Below, piece after piece: positions 26,341 to 35,449 of a stretch of DNA of 64,000 bases (the stretch's first letter is position 1; each line of letters starts with the position of its first letter). The notes under the pieces are model-generated. The model was not told the DNA's origin. It ran no database searches and was given only the letters and a program-made list of their open reading frames with translations. Where the stretch lies: the NCBI RefSeq assembly GCF_019331695.1, contig NZ_JAHBBI010000002.1, positions 124,001-188,000 of the forward strand, given 5' to 3'. Both the position numbers and the translations under genes were made by a program. This DNA is from Bifidobacterium pluvialisilvae. Its GTDB lineage: Bacteria > Actinomycetota > Actinomycetes > Actinomycetales > Bifidobacteriaceae.

Positions 26341-29300
26341 ATGAAGGAATTCCATACTATTCGTCGGTTATCGGGGCTTCTTGCTGGAGCGATAGCAGTG
26401 GGCATGAGTGTGACGGCTTTCGTCATGCCGGCCACGGCTGCTGATACCTCAACTGTTGATCGTGGCTATACCACATCCGACAACGGCGACGGTACCTACT
26501 CGATTCCTGTGTTGAATTCCGACGTTCCGGATATCAGTGTAATGCGTCTGCCCAAGAACGATCCCAAGAACACTGAAGGGCGAGATGTCTACTATATGGT
26601 CAGCACCACCATGGAGCTCAGTCCGGGCGCGCCGATCATGAAATCCTATGATCTTATTAACTGGCAGATCGTCACCTATGTATACGACCGTATATCGATG
26701 AGTGACGCATCGTCGTTGCGCAATGGTGCAAGCTCGTATGGAGAAGGGGAATGGGCTCCTTCCATTCGATACCACAATGGTAAATTCTATGTGCTGTTTA
26801 ACACCAACAATTTGGGTGGTGCCTTCATCTACTACACTGATGACATCGAACACGGCACATGGACCAAGGTTGCACTTGGCAGAGGTTTTCATGATCCTTC
26901 TCTATATTTTGATGAGAACGATGATCCATGGATTATCTCCGGCGCTAACGAGTACAAGCTCGATAAGAATGATATGAAGACTGTGGTGGAGTCGCATGAG
27001 AATATCATCTCCGCCCAGCAATTCGAAGATGCGTTGGGTGAAGTGCCCACCGGATTCGAAGGTTCCCAGATTTTTAAAATCGGTAAGTACTTTTACAATC
27101 CGACTATTTACTGGGGCAAGGATGGTCGGACGGTGATGCTGCTGCGCACCACCGACTTGCTTGATGGTTCCAAATATGAGGCTAGGAAATACACGCTCGG
27201 TGGCTTCGCTCAGGGCAGCCTCGTGGAAGTGTCCGATAAAGAAGGTGGTGGTACTCATTGGGAAGGATTTTTCTTCCGTGATACCTATCCGAATGGTCGT
27301 ATTCCCGGTTTGATCCCGGCCACATGGGACAAGGACGGCTGGCCTACATTCGGGAAGGACAACAAGGTATCCGCCGGCGATACCTATGACAAGCCCATCT
27401 CGTTGCCGTCTGATCTGGAAAATCTGGTACGGCTCAAGAGCATCGTCAATTCCGACGATTTTGACAATGATGCCCCTCACCAGACGTATCAAGATCAGGA
27501 TTGGTGGACCTTGGACGAAGCTCCCGCATCTGGTGAAACCGAGGTGATCTCCAACGGTGAGGTAAAGGATGAATCCGGATGGGAAGGCAGAGAGGGAGCA
27601 AAGATATCTCTTGACTCCACTAACCATAGTGCTCCGAACTCGTTGCAAGTGACCGGTCGAACCGCTACGGGCGCTGGCCCTGTTCAGTCTGTTTCCGGCA
27701 AGATAGTGGCTGGCGGCACATACACGGTTTCCGCATATGTGCTATATAAGGACGGTCCGAACACCAAAACATTTAATTTCACCATTCGGGATAAGAACAA
27801 GGCCTACGTGATGGCGTCCGCGACTGCGAAGAGGGGCGAATGGTCCCAGATCAGCGGTTCGTACACCGTTCCGAAGGACTTTGATGCGGACAGTGCCGAA
27901 GTGTTCTTTGAAACTCCGTGGACGGCGACGCCTGACAAGACAAATGATCTGATGAACTTCTTTGTGGACGACGTCTCGATGAGGACGGACGGCACCAAGG
28001 AATATGCGGTGGCGGATGAGTACAAGCCGAATGGTTCCAATCTTGACATGGTATGGGAATGGGCTCACAATCCGGATAATCGATACTGGTCATTGACCGA
28101 TCGTAATGGCTGGCTACGTCTGACCAATGGACACAAGGTATCGAAGAACGCCAAATATATGAAAGGCACCAAGGGTGATCTCACTTATTTCGAGACCGCA
28201 CGAAATATGCTTTCGCAGCGCACTTTTGGTGGCGATATGTCGGCTGAGACCAAGATGGATGTAAGTCATATGAAGGATGGTGATACCGCAGGTATCGCCA
28301 CCTATACCCGTAGCTTCTCCTACGCCGCAGTGCGTCAAGAAAACGGTAAGCGAGTACTGGGTGTGGTCAAGAGAATCTATGACAACGGTAGGAAGGATTC
28401 CTCCGGCAATATCATTGACGACACCATTGACAGGGACAAGACCGAGGCGTTTGTAGATGGTTCCACGGTCGACCTTGGAAGCAACACGAACGTGTGGCTT
28501 AAGAGCGACAACGTGCTTGACAATAGCAGCGGTCGTCTTACCGTCCAGTATCTATACAGCCTTGATGGCAAGATCTGGCAGAAGCTCGGAGGCGAACAAG
28601 GGCCGTTCGGCTATGACTGGAGCCTATCTCACTTCAAGGGGTACCGTATCGGACTGTTCAACTATGCCAAAGACACCACTGGCGGTTATGTGGACTTTGA
28701 CTACTACGACCTGAGCGATGTGCTTAGCGCTGATGGTAAAAGTGTTTCCACCGCTGCGTTGGAGGACACGATTGCGAAAGCCAAGAAGCTCAAGCCAATT
28801 GAATATCCAGCAGATGAATGGACTGTAATGCAGACGCTGTTGACGAAAGCGGAGACCGCGCTCGTCAACAAGCCTTCCACCCAGAATGAAGTTGATGCCC
28901 CCCAACGTGCTTTGGAGGTGCAACTTGCGCAGTTGGCCGTAGACCGTACGACCTCGTCTGTTGTGCCGGTTTCTGGTGTGTCGGTTTCGTTGGAGCGTGA
29001 TGCGGTGAAGGTTGGCGAGTCCGTGTTGGCGAAGGCGTCGGTGTCCCCGGAGAACGCTTCGGACAAGTCGGTTTCCTGGTCGTCTTCGGACGAGAAGGTC
29101 GCGACTGTGGATGCTTCGGGCCGGGTGACGGCAGTAGGTGCGGGCACGGTGACGATTACGGCCACGGCGAAGGATGGCTCGGGCGTTTCGGGTTCTGCGA
29201 AGCTGACGGTGTCGGCGGGCTCGTCGGAAAACCCGGGTGGCCAGCCGTCGGATAATCCGTCTGAAAAGCCATCGCCGGTTCCGTCCGATAAGCCATCGGT

Positions 29301-29478
29301 GGCTACGTCTTCCGGCTCTCAGCAGAAGACCGACACGGCAGACGGCAAGTCCACAAGCGCGCAGCAGCGAGGCAGCCTCTCCCACACAGGCGCCGCCGTC
29401 GGCGGGTTGGTCTTGGCCGCCGTACTGCTGGCCGGCTCGGCCGTGGCGATGCGTCTGCTGGCCCGTCGTCGGCAATAG
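26341..29478 (+). CDS. Secreted multi-domain GH43 glycosidase, cell-wall anchored
   Basis: 1045 aa, second exoenzyme of the locus. Signal peptide (1-34, MPATAADT); GH43 catalytic domain (about 40-375) with Asp 64 in VPDISVMRLP, Asp 185 in FHDPSLYF and Glu 240 in GFEGSQIFKIG; a CBM4/9-like module (about 405-555); a beta-sandwich typical of GH43 beta-xylosidase/arabinofuranosidase C-terminal domains (about 570-800); a FIVAR-like helical hairpin (about 808-868); a group 2 Ig-like domain (874-960); a Pro/Ser linker; the sortase-like motif LSHTG, a membrane helix and LLARRRQ. Base composition is lower in GC than most neighbours, a hint of transfer. Start ATG 26341 follows AAAGGGAACC. Confidence 0.83.
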   Translation: MKEFHTIRRLSGLLAGAIAVGMSVTAFVMPATAADTSTVDRGYTTSDNGDGTYSIPVLNSDVPDISVMRLPKNDPKNTEGRDVYYMVSTTMELSPGAPIMKSYDLINWQIVTYVYDRISMSDASSLRNGASSYGEGEWAPSIRYHNGKFYVLFNTNNLGGAFIYYTDDIEHGTWTKVALGRGFHDPSLYFDENDDPWIISGANEYKLDKNDMKTVVESHENIISAQQFEDALGEVPTGFEGSQIFKIGKYFYNPTIYWGKDGRTVMLLRTTDLLDGSKYEARKYTLGGFAQGSLVEVSDKEGGGTHWEGFFFRDTYPNGRIPGLIPATWDKDGWPTFGKDNKVSAGDTYDKPISLPSDLENLVRLKSIVNSDDFDNDAPHQTYQDQDWWTLDEAPASGETEVISNGEVKDESGWEGREGAKISLDSTNHSAPNSLQVTGRTATGAGPVQSVSGKIVAGGTYTVSAYVLYKDGPNTKTFNFTIRDKNKAYVMASATAKRGEWSQISGSYTVPKDFDADSAEVFFETPWTATPDKTNDLMNFFVDDVSMRTDGTKEYAVADEYKPNGSNLDMVWEWAHNPDNRYWSLTDRNGWLRLTNGHKVSKNAKYMKGTKGDLTYFETARNMLSQRTFGGDMSAETKMDVSHMKDGDTAGIATYTRSFSYAAVRQENGKRVLGVVKRIYDNGRKDSSGNIIDDTIDRDKTEAFVDGSTVDLGSNTNVWLKSDNVLDNSSGRLTVQYLYSLDGKIWQKLGGEQGPFGYDWSLSHFKGYRIGLFNYAKDTTGGYVDFDYYDLSDVLSADGKSVSTAALEDTIAKAKKLKPIEYPADEWTVMQTLLTKAETALVNKPSTQNEVDAPQRALEVQLAQLAVDRTTSSVVPVSGVSVSLERDAVKVGESVLAKASVSPENASDKSVSWSSSDEKVATVDASGRVTAVGAGTVTITATAKDGSGVSGSAKLTVSAGSSENPGGQPSDNPSEKPSPVPSDKPSVATSSGSQQKTDTADGKSTSAQQRGSLSHTGAAVGGLVLAAVLLAGSAVAMRLLARRRQ
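28957..29240 (+). repeat. Ig-like domain cassette, copy 2
   Basis: Nearly identical partner of 25695-25979. Both copies start TCTGTTGTGCCGGTTTCTGG and end CCGGGTGG. The few differences cluster near the end. This points to recent duplication or gene conversion of the cassette alone. Confidence 0.9.
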
Positions 29479-29492
29479 TCTCGGTCGTGCGG

Positions 29493-29534
29493 CGTCCGTC
29501 ATGGCCGTTGCATTGTCGGCCGCCATGACGGACG
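29493..29534. terminator. Hairpin after the second GH43 gene
   Basis: CGTCCGTCATGGC (29493-29505) pairs with GCCATGACGGACG (29522-29534). A 13-bp perfect stem 14 bp after the stop codon, without a T run. Confidence 0.6.
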
Positions 29535-29595
29535 ATTGACCGTAGACTCGTGACTTCGGATGATGTTTCTTCCTCCGTCATCCGAGGGTTCTCAA

Positions 29596-29635
29596 AGGTG
29601 TCGAAGCGAATCTCCTCATCATCGCTTCGGCACCT
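29596..29635. terminator. Second hairpin in the same spacer
   Basis: AGGTGTCGAAGCGA (29596-29609) pairs with TCGCTTCGGCACCT (29622-29635), 13 of 14 positions. It may isolate the lacI-type gene from the upstream transcript. Confidence 0.5.
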
Positions 29636-29688
29636 CTGCATTTCGAGCCGTTATAAAGTGAATTCCGATGAAATGCGCGGAAGCCGTG

Positions 29689-29713
29689 CGATAAAGTGAG
29701 AAGGCACTTATCG
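29689..29713. promoter_or_regulatory. Candidate operator upstream of the LacI gene
   Basis: CGATAAAGTG (29689-29698) and CACTTATCG (29705-29713) form a near-perfect dyad 29 bp before the start codon. A second ATAAAGTGA lies at about 29653. The position suggests autoregulation. Confidence 0.4.
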
Positions 29714-29741
29714 AAGCACTCACGGGAATCGGGAATCGTTC

Positions 29742-30773
29742 ATGGATGACAACAGCGGAAAGAAGAACCTTCGAGTGACGCAGATCGCCGAAATCGCCGG
29801 TGTCTCCGCGTCCACGGTCTCCAAGGTCATCAACCGGCGCAGTGATGTGTCGGATGAGACCCGTCAACGTATCGAGAAGATTCTCGAGGATATCGGATAT
29901 GAGCGTAAAGGCACCGGGAATCAACGTGTTGCCCATGTGATTGACGTCGTTATTTCCCACATCGACAGCTGTGGAACACTTGAACTGATACGTGGAGCCT
30001 CCCGGTATAGCGACGAGCTTGGCGTTGATGTCGTCATGCATGAGACCAGGCCGAAGGGGCGATACGAGCTGTTCCGGCGGATTATCGCACGCAATCCGCT
30101 GGGCGTCATTCTGATGCTGACCGACATGACGGATGAAGAACGTCAGCTGTTTTCCGACAATGAAATTCCCTATGTCGTTTTTGATCTGCCAAAGGGAGCG
30201 GGGGACGAATATCTTTCCGTCGGCGTCGACAACTGGACGGGAGGCCTTATGGCCGGCCGGTATCTCACCGATATGGGCCATCGACGTATCGGCGTCGTTA
30301 CCGGTCCAAACGACTCCGAGGCCTCGTGCGCTCGTCTGGAGGGGTTCAAGATGGCGTTGCGTGCGGCGAACGTCGAGGTGGATGACAGTCTCATCCATGA
30401 AGGCGATTACATGCCCAAGACCGCATGTCGTGCCGCCTTGGAGATGTTGTCGCTGGACGAGCCGCCTACCGCGATTTTCGCGCTCAACGATCTGATGGCG
30501 GTTGGTGTGTATCAGGCTGCGTCCGAACGACATATCGTCATTCCCGGCCAGTTATCGGTTATGGGGTTCGACGACGTATTTCCCTCGAGGTTCCTTGGTC
30601 CTGCATTGACCACGGTCCGTCAGCCGTTCGACATCATGATGTGCAAAGCCATGGACCTGGTCTACAGCTATCGTGATGTCAACTATGAAGGCGTGCCGCG
30701 AGACCGGCAGCGTCGTATCATTCTTTCGCCGGAACTGATAGTACGAGATAGTGTGACGGCGCTTCCGCAGTGA
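29742..30773 (+). CDS. LacI-family transcriptional regulator
   Basis: 343 aa. Helix-turn-helix VTQIAEIAGVSASTVSKVIN (about residues 12-31), hinge IGYERKGTGNQ, then a periplasmic-binding-protein-like effector domain with GVDNWTGGLMAGRYLTDMGH, AIFALNDLMAVGVYQAA and VMGFDDVFPSRF. The FDLPKG.GDEYLSVGVDN wording resembles xylose-type (XylR-like) members. It lies between two secreted GH43 genes and an MFS permease, so it probably represses this plant-glycan locus in response to a released pentose. Convergent with the permease gene, with only 13 bp between stops. The ribosome site is weak. Confidence 0.88.
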   Translation: MDDNSGKKNLRVTQIAEIAGVSASTVSKVINRRSDVSDETRQRIEKILEDIGYERKGTGNQRVAHVIDVVISHIDSCGTLELIRGASRYSDELGVDVVMHETRPKGRYELFRRIIARNPLGVILMLTDMTDEERQLFSDNEIPYVVFDLPKGAGDEYLSVGVDNWTGGLMAGRYLTDMGHRRIGVVTGPNDSEASCARLEGFKMALRAANVEVDDSLIHEGDYMPKTACRAALEMLSLDEPPTAIFALNDLMAVGVYQAASERHIVIPGQLSVMGFDDVFPSRFLGPALTTVRQPFDIMMCKAMDLVYSYRDVNYEGVPRDRQRRIILSPELIVRDSVTALPQ

Positions 30774-30786
30774 CGATTGCCTGTCA

Positions 30787-32058
30787 TCACGCGTTTCCCG
30801 GCGCCGAGGATGTGCCATCGCTCCGATGGTTGATTCGAACGCAGGCCGCGAAGACTGCGCCGACGCACATGATCAGGCACTCCATGATGAACAGTCCGTG
30901 ATATCCCCATGCTCCGATGATGTAAGCGGCGGTCAGCGATCCACATAGCGTTCCCAATGTATTCGCCGTATTCATGATGCCGAGATCCTTGGCCGTGGTG
31001 GCGGGGTCGGGCAGAACCAGCAGATTGAGTTTCTGGTCGACCGAAGCGTGGATGCCCATGCCGATGCCGACGACGGACATACCGGTAAGGAAGAGCGTAC
31101 CGTCATCGGAGAACGCAGGCAGCAGGGAGCCGACCGCCATAATGAGCAACGCCATGACAACAGGGGCTTTCGTCCTGCCGAGACGGTCCGACAGCGGGCC
31201 GGCAATCAGTGAGCATACGATTCCCGTAGTCAGTGTGATGACGGCGGTGGCGGATAACAGCGATTGCCGGTTGGGCTCATGTAGATAATCCGTGGCTATG
31301 TATAGCAGGTAGCTGCTGGTCATTCCGGCGGATACGAGCATAAGGAACTTGGAGATGAGAGCTTTATAGAAGTTGCTGGCGTTCTGTGTCGGCGGTATGA
31401 AATGGCGCAACAGTATACGCGTGGATACATGATGGCCTCGTTCTGCGAGATTTGATGGTTCTCCGGCAATCACCGCGGACGTCAGACCTCCGATGACGGC
31501 GACAATGGCGAACGTCCGGATGCCGAACCGCACGTTGTCCAGATACAGTGAGGCGACGGCGATGCCGATCTGATTACCGATGGTTTGGCTGATGCCATAG
31601 CAGGCCGAGACCGTTCCTTTCCGATGGTCCGGAACGCGGTCGGAAAGTTGGGCGATCATCGGGGCCGCCACTCCGTTGATAACCGCCTCGCAACAGCACC
31701 ACCATACTAGGAGCGACGGGATTGACGATGCCGTGGAAAGGCCGTACAACAGCACGGCCGAGATGATGGAACCTCCGACTATCCACGGGGTGCGCTTGCC
31801 GAAACGGGTCCGGGTGACATCGGAAAACGCGCCGAACAGGATGTTGAAGAACAAGCCGATAATCATGCTGACACTGGAGAATGCGGCGACCAAAGTCACT
31901 TTGTCATTTGGGTCGATATCGGCGATTTTTTGCGGAATCAGGATCATGGCGACACCTTGATGCGGCATGAGCCAACAAGCGGGGCCGATGAGCAGGGCGA
32001 TTGCAAGGCGCCACGGCATACTTGAGCGTGTTGGGGATTCGGCGGAATTAAGGGACAT
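30787..32058 (-). CDS. MFS transporter, probable sugar permease
   Basis: 423 aa, about 12 membrane helices. Loop 2-3 carries FGAFSDVTRTRFGKRTPWIV and the second half has GPLSDRLGRTKAPV, both standard MFS motifs. The FGKRTPWI form is shared with the permease at 3693-5105 and with SLC45/GPH-like sugar symporters. Start ATG 32058 follows AGGAAC; an upstream in-frame ATG is less likely. It sits beside the LacI and GH43 genes and probably imports the pentose or oligosaccharide they release. That substrate is inference. Confidence 0.85.
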   Translation of the reverse strand: MSLNSAESPTRSSMPWRLAIALLIGPACWLMPHQGVAMILIPQKIADIDPNDKVTLVAAFSSVSMIIGLFFNILFGAFSDVTRTRFGKRTPWIVGGSIISAVLLYGLSTASSIPSLLVWWCCCEAVINGVAAPMIAQLSDRVPDHRKGTVSACYGISQTIGNQIGIAVASLYLDNVRFGIRTFAIVAVIGGLTSAVIAGEPSNLAERGHHVSTRILLRHFIPPTQNASNFYKALISKFLMLVSAGMTSSYLLYIATDYLHEPNRQSLLSATAVITLTTGIVCSLIAGPLSDRLGRTKAPVVMALLIMAVGSLLPAFSDDGTLFLTGMSVVGIGMGIHASVDQKLNLLVLPDPATTAKDLGIMNTANTLGTLCGSLTAAYIIGAWGYHGLFIMECLIMCVGAVFAACVRINHRSDGTSSAPGNA

Positions 32059-32095
32059 CGTTGTTCCTGGGAAGAAACGGCATGTAAACACTGAA

Positions 32096-32167
32096 ATCCG
32101 CGATTTACGGTGCTTTTTGGTCGTTTTCCAGCCGAAAAACGACCGTTTGGCACCATGAATCGCGGAT
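32096..32167 (-). terminator. Long hairpin terminating glgE
   Basis: Outer arms ATCCGCGATT (32096-32105) and AATCGCGGAT (32158-32167) match perfectly. Inner arms GGTGC/GGCACC and GGTCGTTTT/AAAACGACC continue the fold through short interruptions. It starts 21 bp after the glgE stop and lies upstream of the permease gene. Confidence 0.7.
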
Positions 32168-32187
32168 TCGGGCGCGGAAACGTATGC

Positions 32188-34485
32188 TCAGTACTGGACG
32201 CTGAGGACGTGTGCGACGTCGGCCCACGGGGCGAGGGAGACGAAGTTGTCCCAGCCCCACGTGAACTCGCGGCCGGTGAGCTCGTCCTTCAGCTGTACGC
32301 CGCGGTCGGTCGGCAGGCCGAAGTCGCCCAGCTCGAGGTGGATGAGCGACTGGTGGGCGTTGTGGCCGTCGAGGTTCACCACCACGATGAGCGTGTCGGG
32401 CTTGCCGGTGCCGGTGAACTCGGCGGGCGTGTGGCGCACGAAGGCGAGCACGTTGTCGTCCGAGCTGCGCAGCACGGTCACGTTGTGGTAGCTGTGCGTG
32501 GCGGGGTGGGCGCGGCGGATGCGGTTGAGGCTGGTGAGCATCTCGGCGATGCCGTACTTCTTGGCCTGCGACCAGTCACGCACCTTGATCTCGTACTTCT
32601 CGTTGTCGATCTGCTCTTCGAATCCGGGGCGCTGGCGGTTCTCGATGAGCTCGTAGCCGTTGTAGATGCCCCAGCTGGGGGAGCCGAGCGCGGCGAGCAC
32701 CGCACGCACGGCGTGGCCGGCGATGCCGTTGTCGCGCACGTAGGCGGTGAGGATGTCGGGCGTGGTGGGCCAGAACGTGTTGTGCTGGTAGAAGCCGTCG
32801 TCGCAGTTCGTGGTGTTGAGGTACTCCTCGAGCTGCTCCTTGGTGTTGCGCCACGGGAAGTAGCAGTGCGACTGCGTGAACCCGGCGTAGCTCAGCGCGC
32901 GCATCATGCCCGGGCGGGTGAACGCCTCGGCGAGGAACAGCGTCTCGGGGTGGCGCCTGGTCACGGAGGCGATGACGTCCTGCCAGAAGCGCACGGGCTT
33001 GGTGTGCGGGTTGTCCACGCGGAAGATGGTCACGCCGGCGTCGATCCACAGGTTCATCAGACGCACGACTTCCTTCTCGATGCCTTCCATGTCGGCGTTG
33101 AAGTCGATGGGGTAGATGTCCTGGTACTTCTTCGGCGGGTTCTCGGCGAAGGCGATGGTGCCGTCCGGCTTGTGACGGAACCAGTTCGGGTGCTCCTTGA
33201 CCCACGGGTGGTCGGGCGAGCACTGCAGCGCGAAGTCGAGCGCGATCTCGAGGCCGAGCTCATGCGCCTTGGCGCACAGCGCCTTGAAGTCGTCCATCGT
33301 GCCGAGCAGCGGGTCTACGGTGTCGTGCCCGCCCTCTGCGCTGCCGATGCCGAACGGCGAGCCCGGGTCGTCGGGGCCGGCGACCAGCGTGTTGTTGCGG
33401 CCCTTGCGGTTGGTCACGCCGATGGGGAAGATCGGCGGCAGATACACGATGTCGAAGCCCTCGGCCTTCGCGCGTTCGAGGCCGGCGACCGACGTCTTGA
33501 GCGTGCCCTGCACGATCTTGCCGTTGGCCTCGTCCACGTAGGCGCCCTCGGAGCGCGGGAAGAACTGGTACCATGCGGCGAAGCTCGACTTCGGGCGCTC
33601 CACCTTCAGCTTCACGGGGCGCGATTCGCTCACGCCATCGCGCAGCGGGTTCGACTCGTGCAGCGCGGCGATCTCGTCGTTGTCGGCGGCGGCGAGGCGC
33701 TCGGCCGGGTCGAGCTCCTTGTTCGCCAGCGTGGCGGCCGCGGCCTGCAGCGTCTTCTTGGCCTCGGCATGCAGCTTGCTGCCGCGGGTCTTCGACCAGC
33801 GGGTCAGCAGCTCGGCGCCCTCGTCCAGTGCGTTCTCCACGTCGGAGTCGTGCACGCGCACCTTGATGCGTGCGTCATGCAGCCAGGTGGCGAAGGTGTC
33901 CTCCCAGCCCTCGACGGTGACGGTCCAATGGCCGAGCTGGCGTTTGACGGCGGCGAAGCCCTCCTCCCACGGCTTGACGTCGGAGTGTTCGCCGGCCTGC
34001 AGCTCGACGGTCCAGCGGTCGAGGCCGGGGTTCACGCAGGTCATGGTGCGGCTGGCCATGATCTTGCCGCGCGGGGTGCGCAGCACGGCGGTGGCGCCGA
34101 CCTTGTTGCGGCCCTCGATGAACACCTGCGCCGTGACGGTGAACAGCTCGCCGAGCTCCACGCGTCCCGGATACAGTCCCCCCTCCTCGTTCGGGGTGAC
34201 GTCGAGCACGTTGATGCGTCCGAACTGCCCCGGTTCGTTGACGGGGAGCGAGGGCGCCGCAATCAGGGCGTCTGGGGTGTCTGGGGAGATCTTGGATGCC
34301 GAACGGCGTTTGCGGGAGGTGGCGGTTTTGCGCTTCGTCTTCGTTGACGACGCCTTCGCCGAGGTTCTGCGAGTACCCGCGCTTGACGGATTGCCCGCGG
34401 TGGCGCTCCGCGTCTCGGGCGATTTCTCGTCGGGCGCGGCGGCAGAAGTGGATGTGGTGACCTTGGTACTACTTGATTCAGTCAT
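32188..34485 (-). CDS. glgE: Maltosyltransferase GlgE (alpha-1,4-glucan:maltose-1-P)
   Basis: GH13_3 enzyme that adds maltose from maltose-1-phosphate to alpha-1,4-glucans. About 765 aa. The first ~70 residues are Lys/Ser/Thr-rich and probably disordered. The N-terminal beta domain follows (GQFGRINVLDVTPNEEGGLY). In the catalytic barrel are YLPPIFPIGVTNRKGRNN, GLEIALDFALQCSPDHPW, FRVDNPHTKPVRFW (nucleophile Asp) and LFLAEAFTRPGMM (acid Glu). These match GlgE rather than ordinary amylases. No treS or maltokinase gene is adjacent, so the source of maltose-1-phosphate is not evident here. ATG 34485 is chosen over GTG 34515; neither has a strong ribosome site. Confidence 0.92.
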   Translation of the reverse strand: MTESSSTKVTTSTSAAAPDEKSPETRSATAGNPSSAGTRRTSAKASSTKTKRKTATSRKRRSASKISPDTPDALIAAPSLPVNEPGQFGRINVLDVTPNEEGGLYPGRVELGELFTVTAQVFIEGRNKVGATAVLRTPRGKIMASRTMTCVNPGLDRWTVELQAGEHSDVKPWEEGFAAVKRQLGHWTVTVEGWEDTFATWLHDARIKVRVHDSDVENALDEGAELLTRWSKTRGSKLHAEAKKTLQAAAATLANKELDPAERLAAADNDEIAALHESNPLRDGVSESRPVKLKVERPKSSFAAWYQFFPRSEGAYVDEANGKIVQGTLKTSVAGLERAKAEGFDIVYLPPIFPIGVTNRKGRNNTLVAGPDDPGSPFGIGSAEGGHDTVDPLLGTMDDFKALCAKAHELGLEIALDFALQCSPDHPWVKEHPNWFRHKPDGTIAFAENPPKKYQDIYPIDFNADMEGIEKEVVRLMNLWIDAGVTIFRVDNPHTKPVRFWQDVIASVTRRHPETLFLAEAFTRPGMMRALSYAGFTQSHCYFPWRNTKEQLEEYLNTTNCDDGFYQHNTFWPTTPDILTAYVRDNGIAGHAVRAVLAALGSPSWGIYNGYELIENRQRPGFEEQIDNEKYEIKVRDWSQAKKYGIAEMLTSLNRIRRAHPATHSYHNVTVLRSSDDNVLAFVRHTPAEFTGTGKPDTLIVVVNLDGHNAHQSLIHLELGDFGLPTDRGVQLKDELTGREFTWGWDNFVSLAPWADVAHVLSVQY

Positions 34486-34647
34486 GCTGCCATTGTAAGT
34501 GTTGCGGTGCGACACGCGGGGCGTGCCTAAGTTAAATAACTATTAATTAACGATTTCGAACGTTTTCTCCCGAAAAGACGAACATGAAACGAACAACTGA
34601 AATGTTCATTTCATCATTTGAACGTGCAATATGACAAAATACGAAAA

Positions 34648-34820
34648 GACGCGTTAAAAACATGTGAACGCGTCATGCTATGCGGAAAAAATGCGGTATG
34701 GTTTTACATGTGCACATCAACTAAACCGGTTGATGTCATAGAACAAACCGGCGTTGGATGTTTCATTTTATGTTACATCTCACACGCGAAATGAAAACCG
34801 CACGCTCAGTGGTGAGCGTG
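34648..34820 (+). promoter_or_regulatory. Structured leader with three hairpins
   Basis: Three strong inverted repeats stand in a row: GACGCGTT/AACGCGTC (34648-34674), ACATCAAC/GTTGATGT (34714-34736) and CACGCTC/GAGCGTG (34801-34820). The last ends 12 bp before the start codon. The surrounding sequence is very AT-rich for this genome and includes TATGGT-like -10 candidates. This fills the 347-bp gap between glgE and 34833. Confidence 0.6.
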
Positions 34821-34832
34821 TAGGGGGAAAGG

Positions 34833-35255
34833 ATGACAATGACGGAGAACAAGCAGATTACCGTCGATACTTCGCTGTACGGCTCCTACGCCGACCGTAA
34901 GACGGCGGAGGCCAACCGTGTGGCCCGCTCGTTCGGCATCTCGGAGGAGGCCCTCGCCAAGGTCGAGGACTACAAGGCCGCGCTGACCGAGCACGACGCA
35001 TGGGACCTTCCTTTCCTCGGCTATGTGAACGAGGACGGCTACGGCTACGCGTTCGTCTCCGACCAGGCCGTCGCCAAGGACGGCTGGGATGCCTACAAGG
35101 CGTTCCGCGCGCTGCCGCTTGACGTGCAGACCGCGTTCGCGATCCGTATGCTCTTCACCCACCGTGACGTCGATCGTTACGGTGCCAACATGTACCTGCA
35201 CTACGAGCGCGGTTTCAACGTGAAGTTCGAGGGCCCCGGCGCCAACCACTGGTGA
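34833..35255 (+). CDS. Small soluble protein of unknown function
   Basis: 140 aa, no signal peptide or membrane helix, not recognised. It is rich in Tyr, Asp and Ala with no cysteine, and looks mainly helical (KTAEANRVARSFGISEEALAKVEDYKAA). A central stretch, DLPFLGYVNEDGYGYAFVSD, may form a small sheet. The ribosome site is very strong (GGGGGAAAGG) and codons are almost all the preferred ones of this genome, as in the ATP synthase genes. That suggests high expression. It has its own terminator, so it is a single-gene unit. Confidence 0.75.
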   Translation: MTMTENKQITVDTSLYGSYADRKTAEANRVARSFGISEEALAKVEDYKAALTEHDAWDLPFLGYVNEDGYGYAFVSDQAVAKDGWDAYKAFRALPLDVQTAFAIRMLFTHRDVDRYGANMYLHYERGFNVKFEGPGANHW

Positions 35256-35341
35256 TCGGTGGGCCGGTGGATCTTCGGGATCGGCGGCGTTTGCCGGTTC
35301 GTTTCCTCCGGTCTTACCATGATTGACCGGTATGCGTCATC

Positions 35342-35374
35342 GGCGGATGTCTCTTTCGAGGCGTCCGCCTTTTT
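35342..35374 (+). terminator. Intrinsic terminator
   Basis: GGCGGATG (35342-35349) pairs with GCGTCCGCC (35361-35369; one G-T wobble and one bulge), followed by TTTTTCG. It ends the 34833-35255 transcript. Confidence 0.75.
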
Positions 35375-35449
35375 CGTGGTCTGGCGGGGTTTGCGGGTCT
35401 TGTTGTGGCTTGGCGGGGTTTTGTGGCCTGCTGGGGTTTGTGGCCTGCC

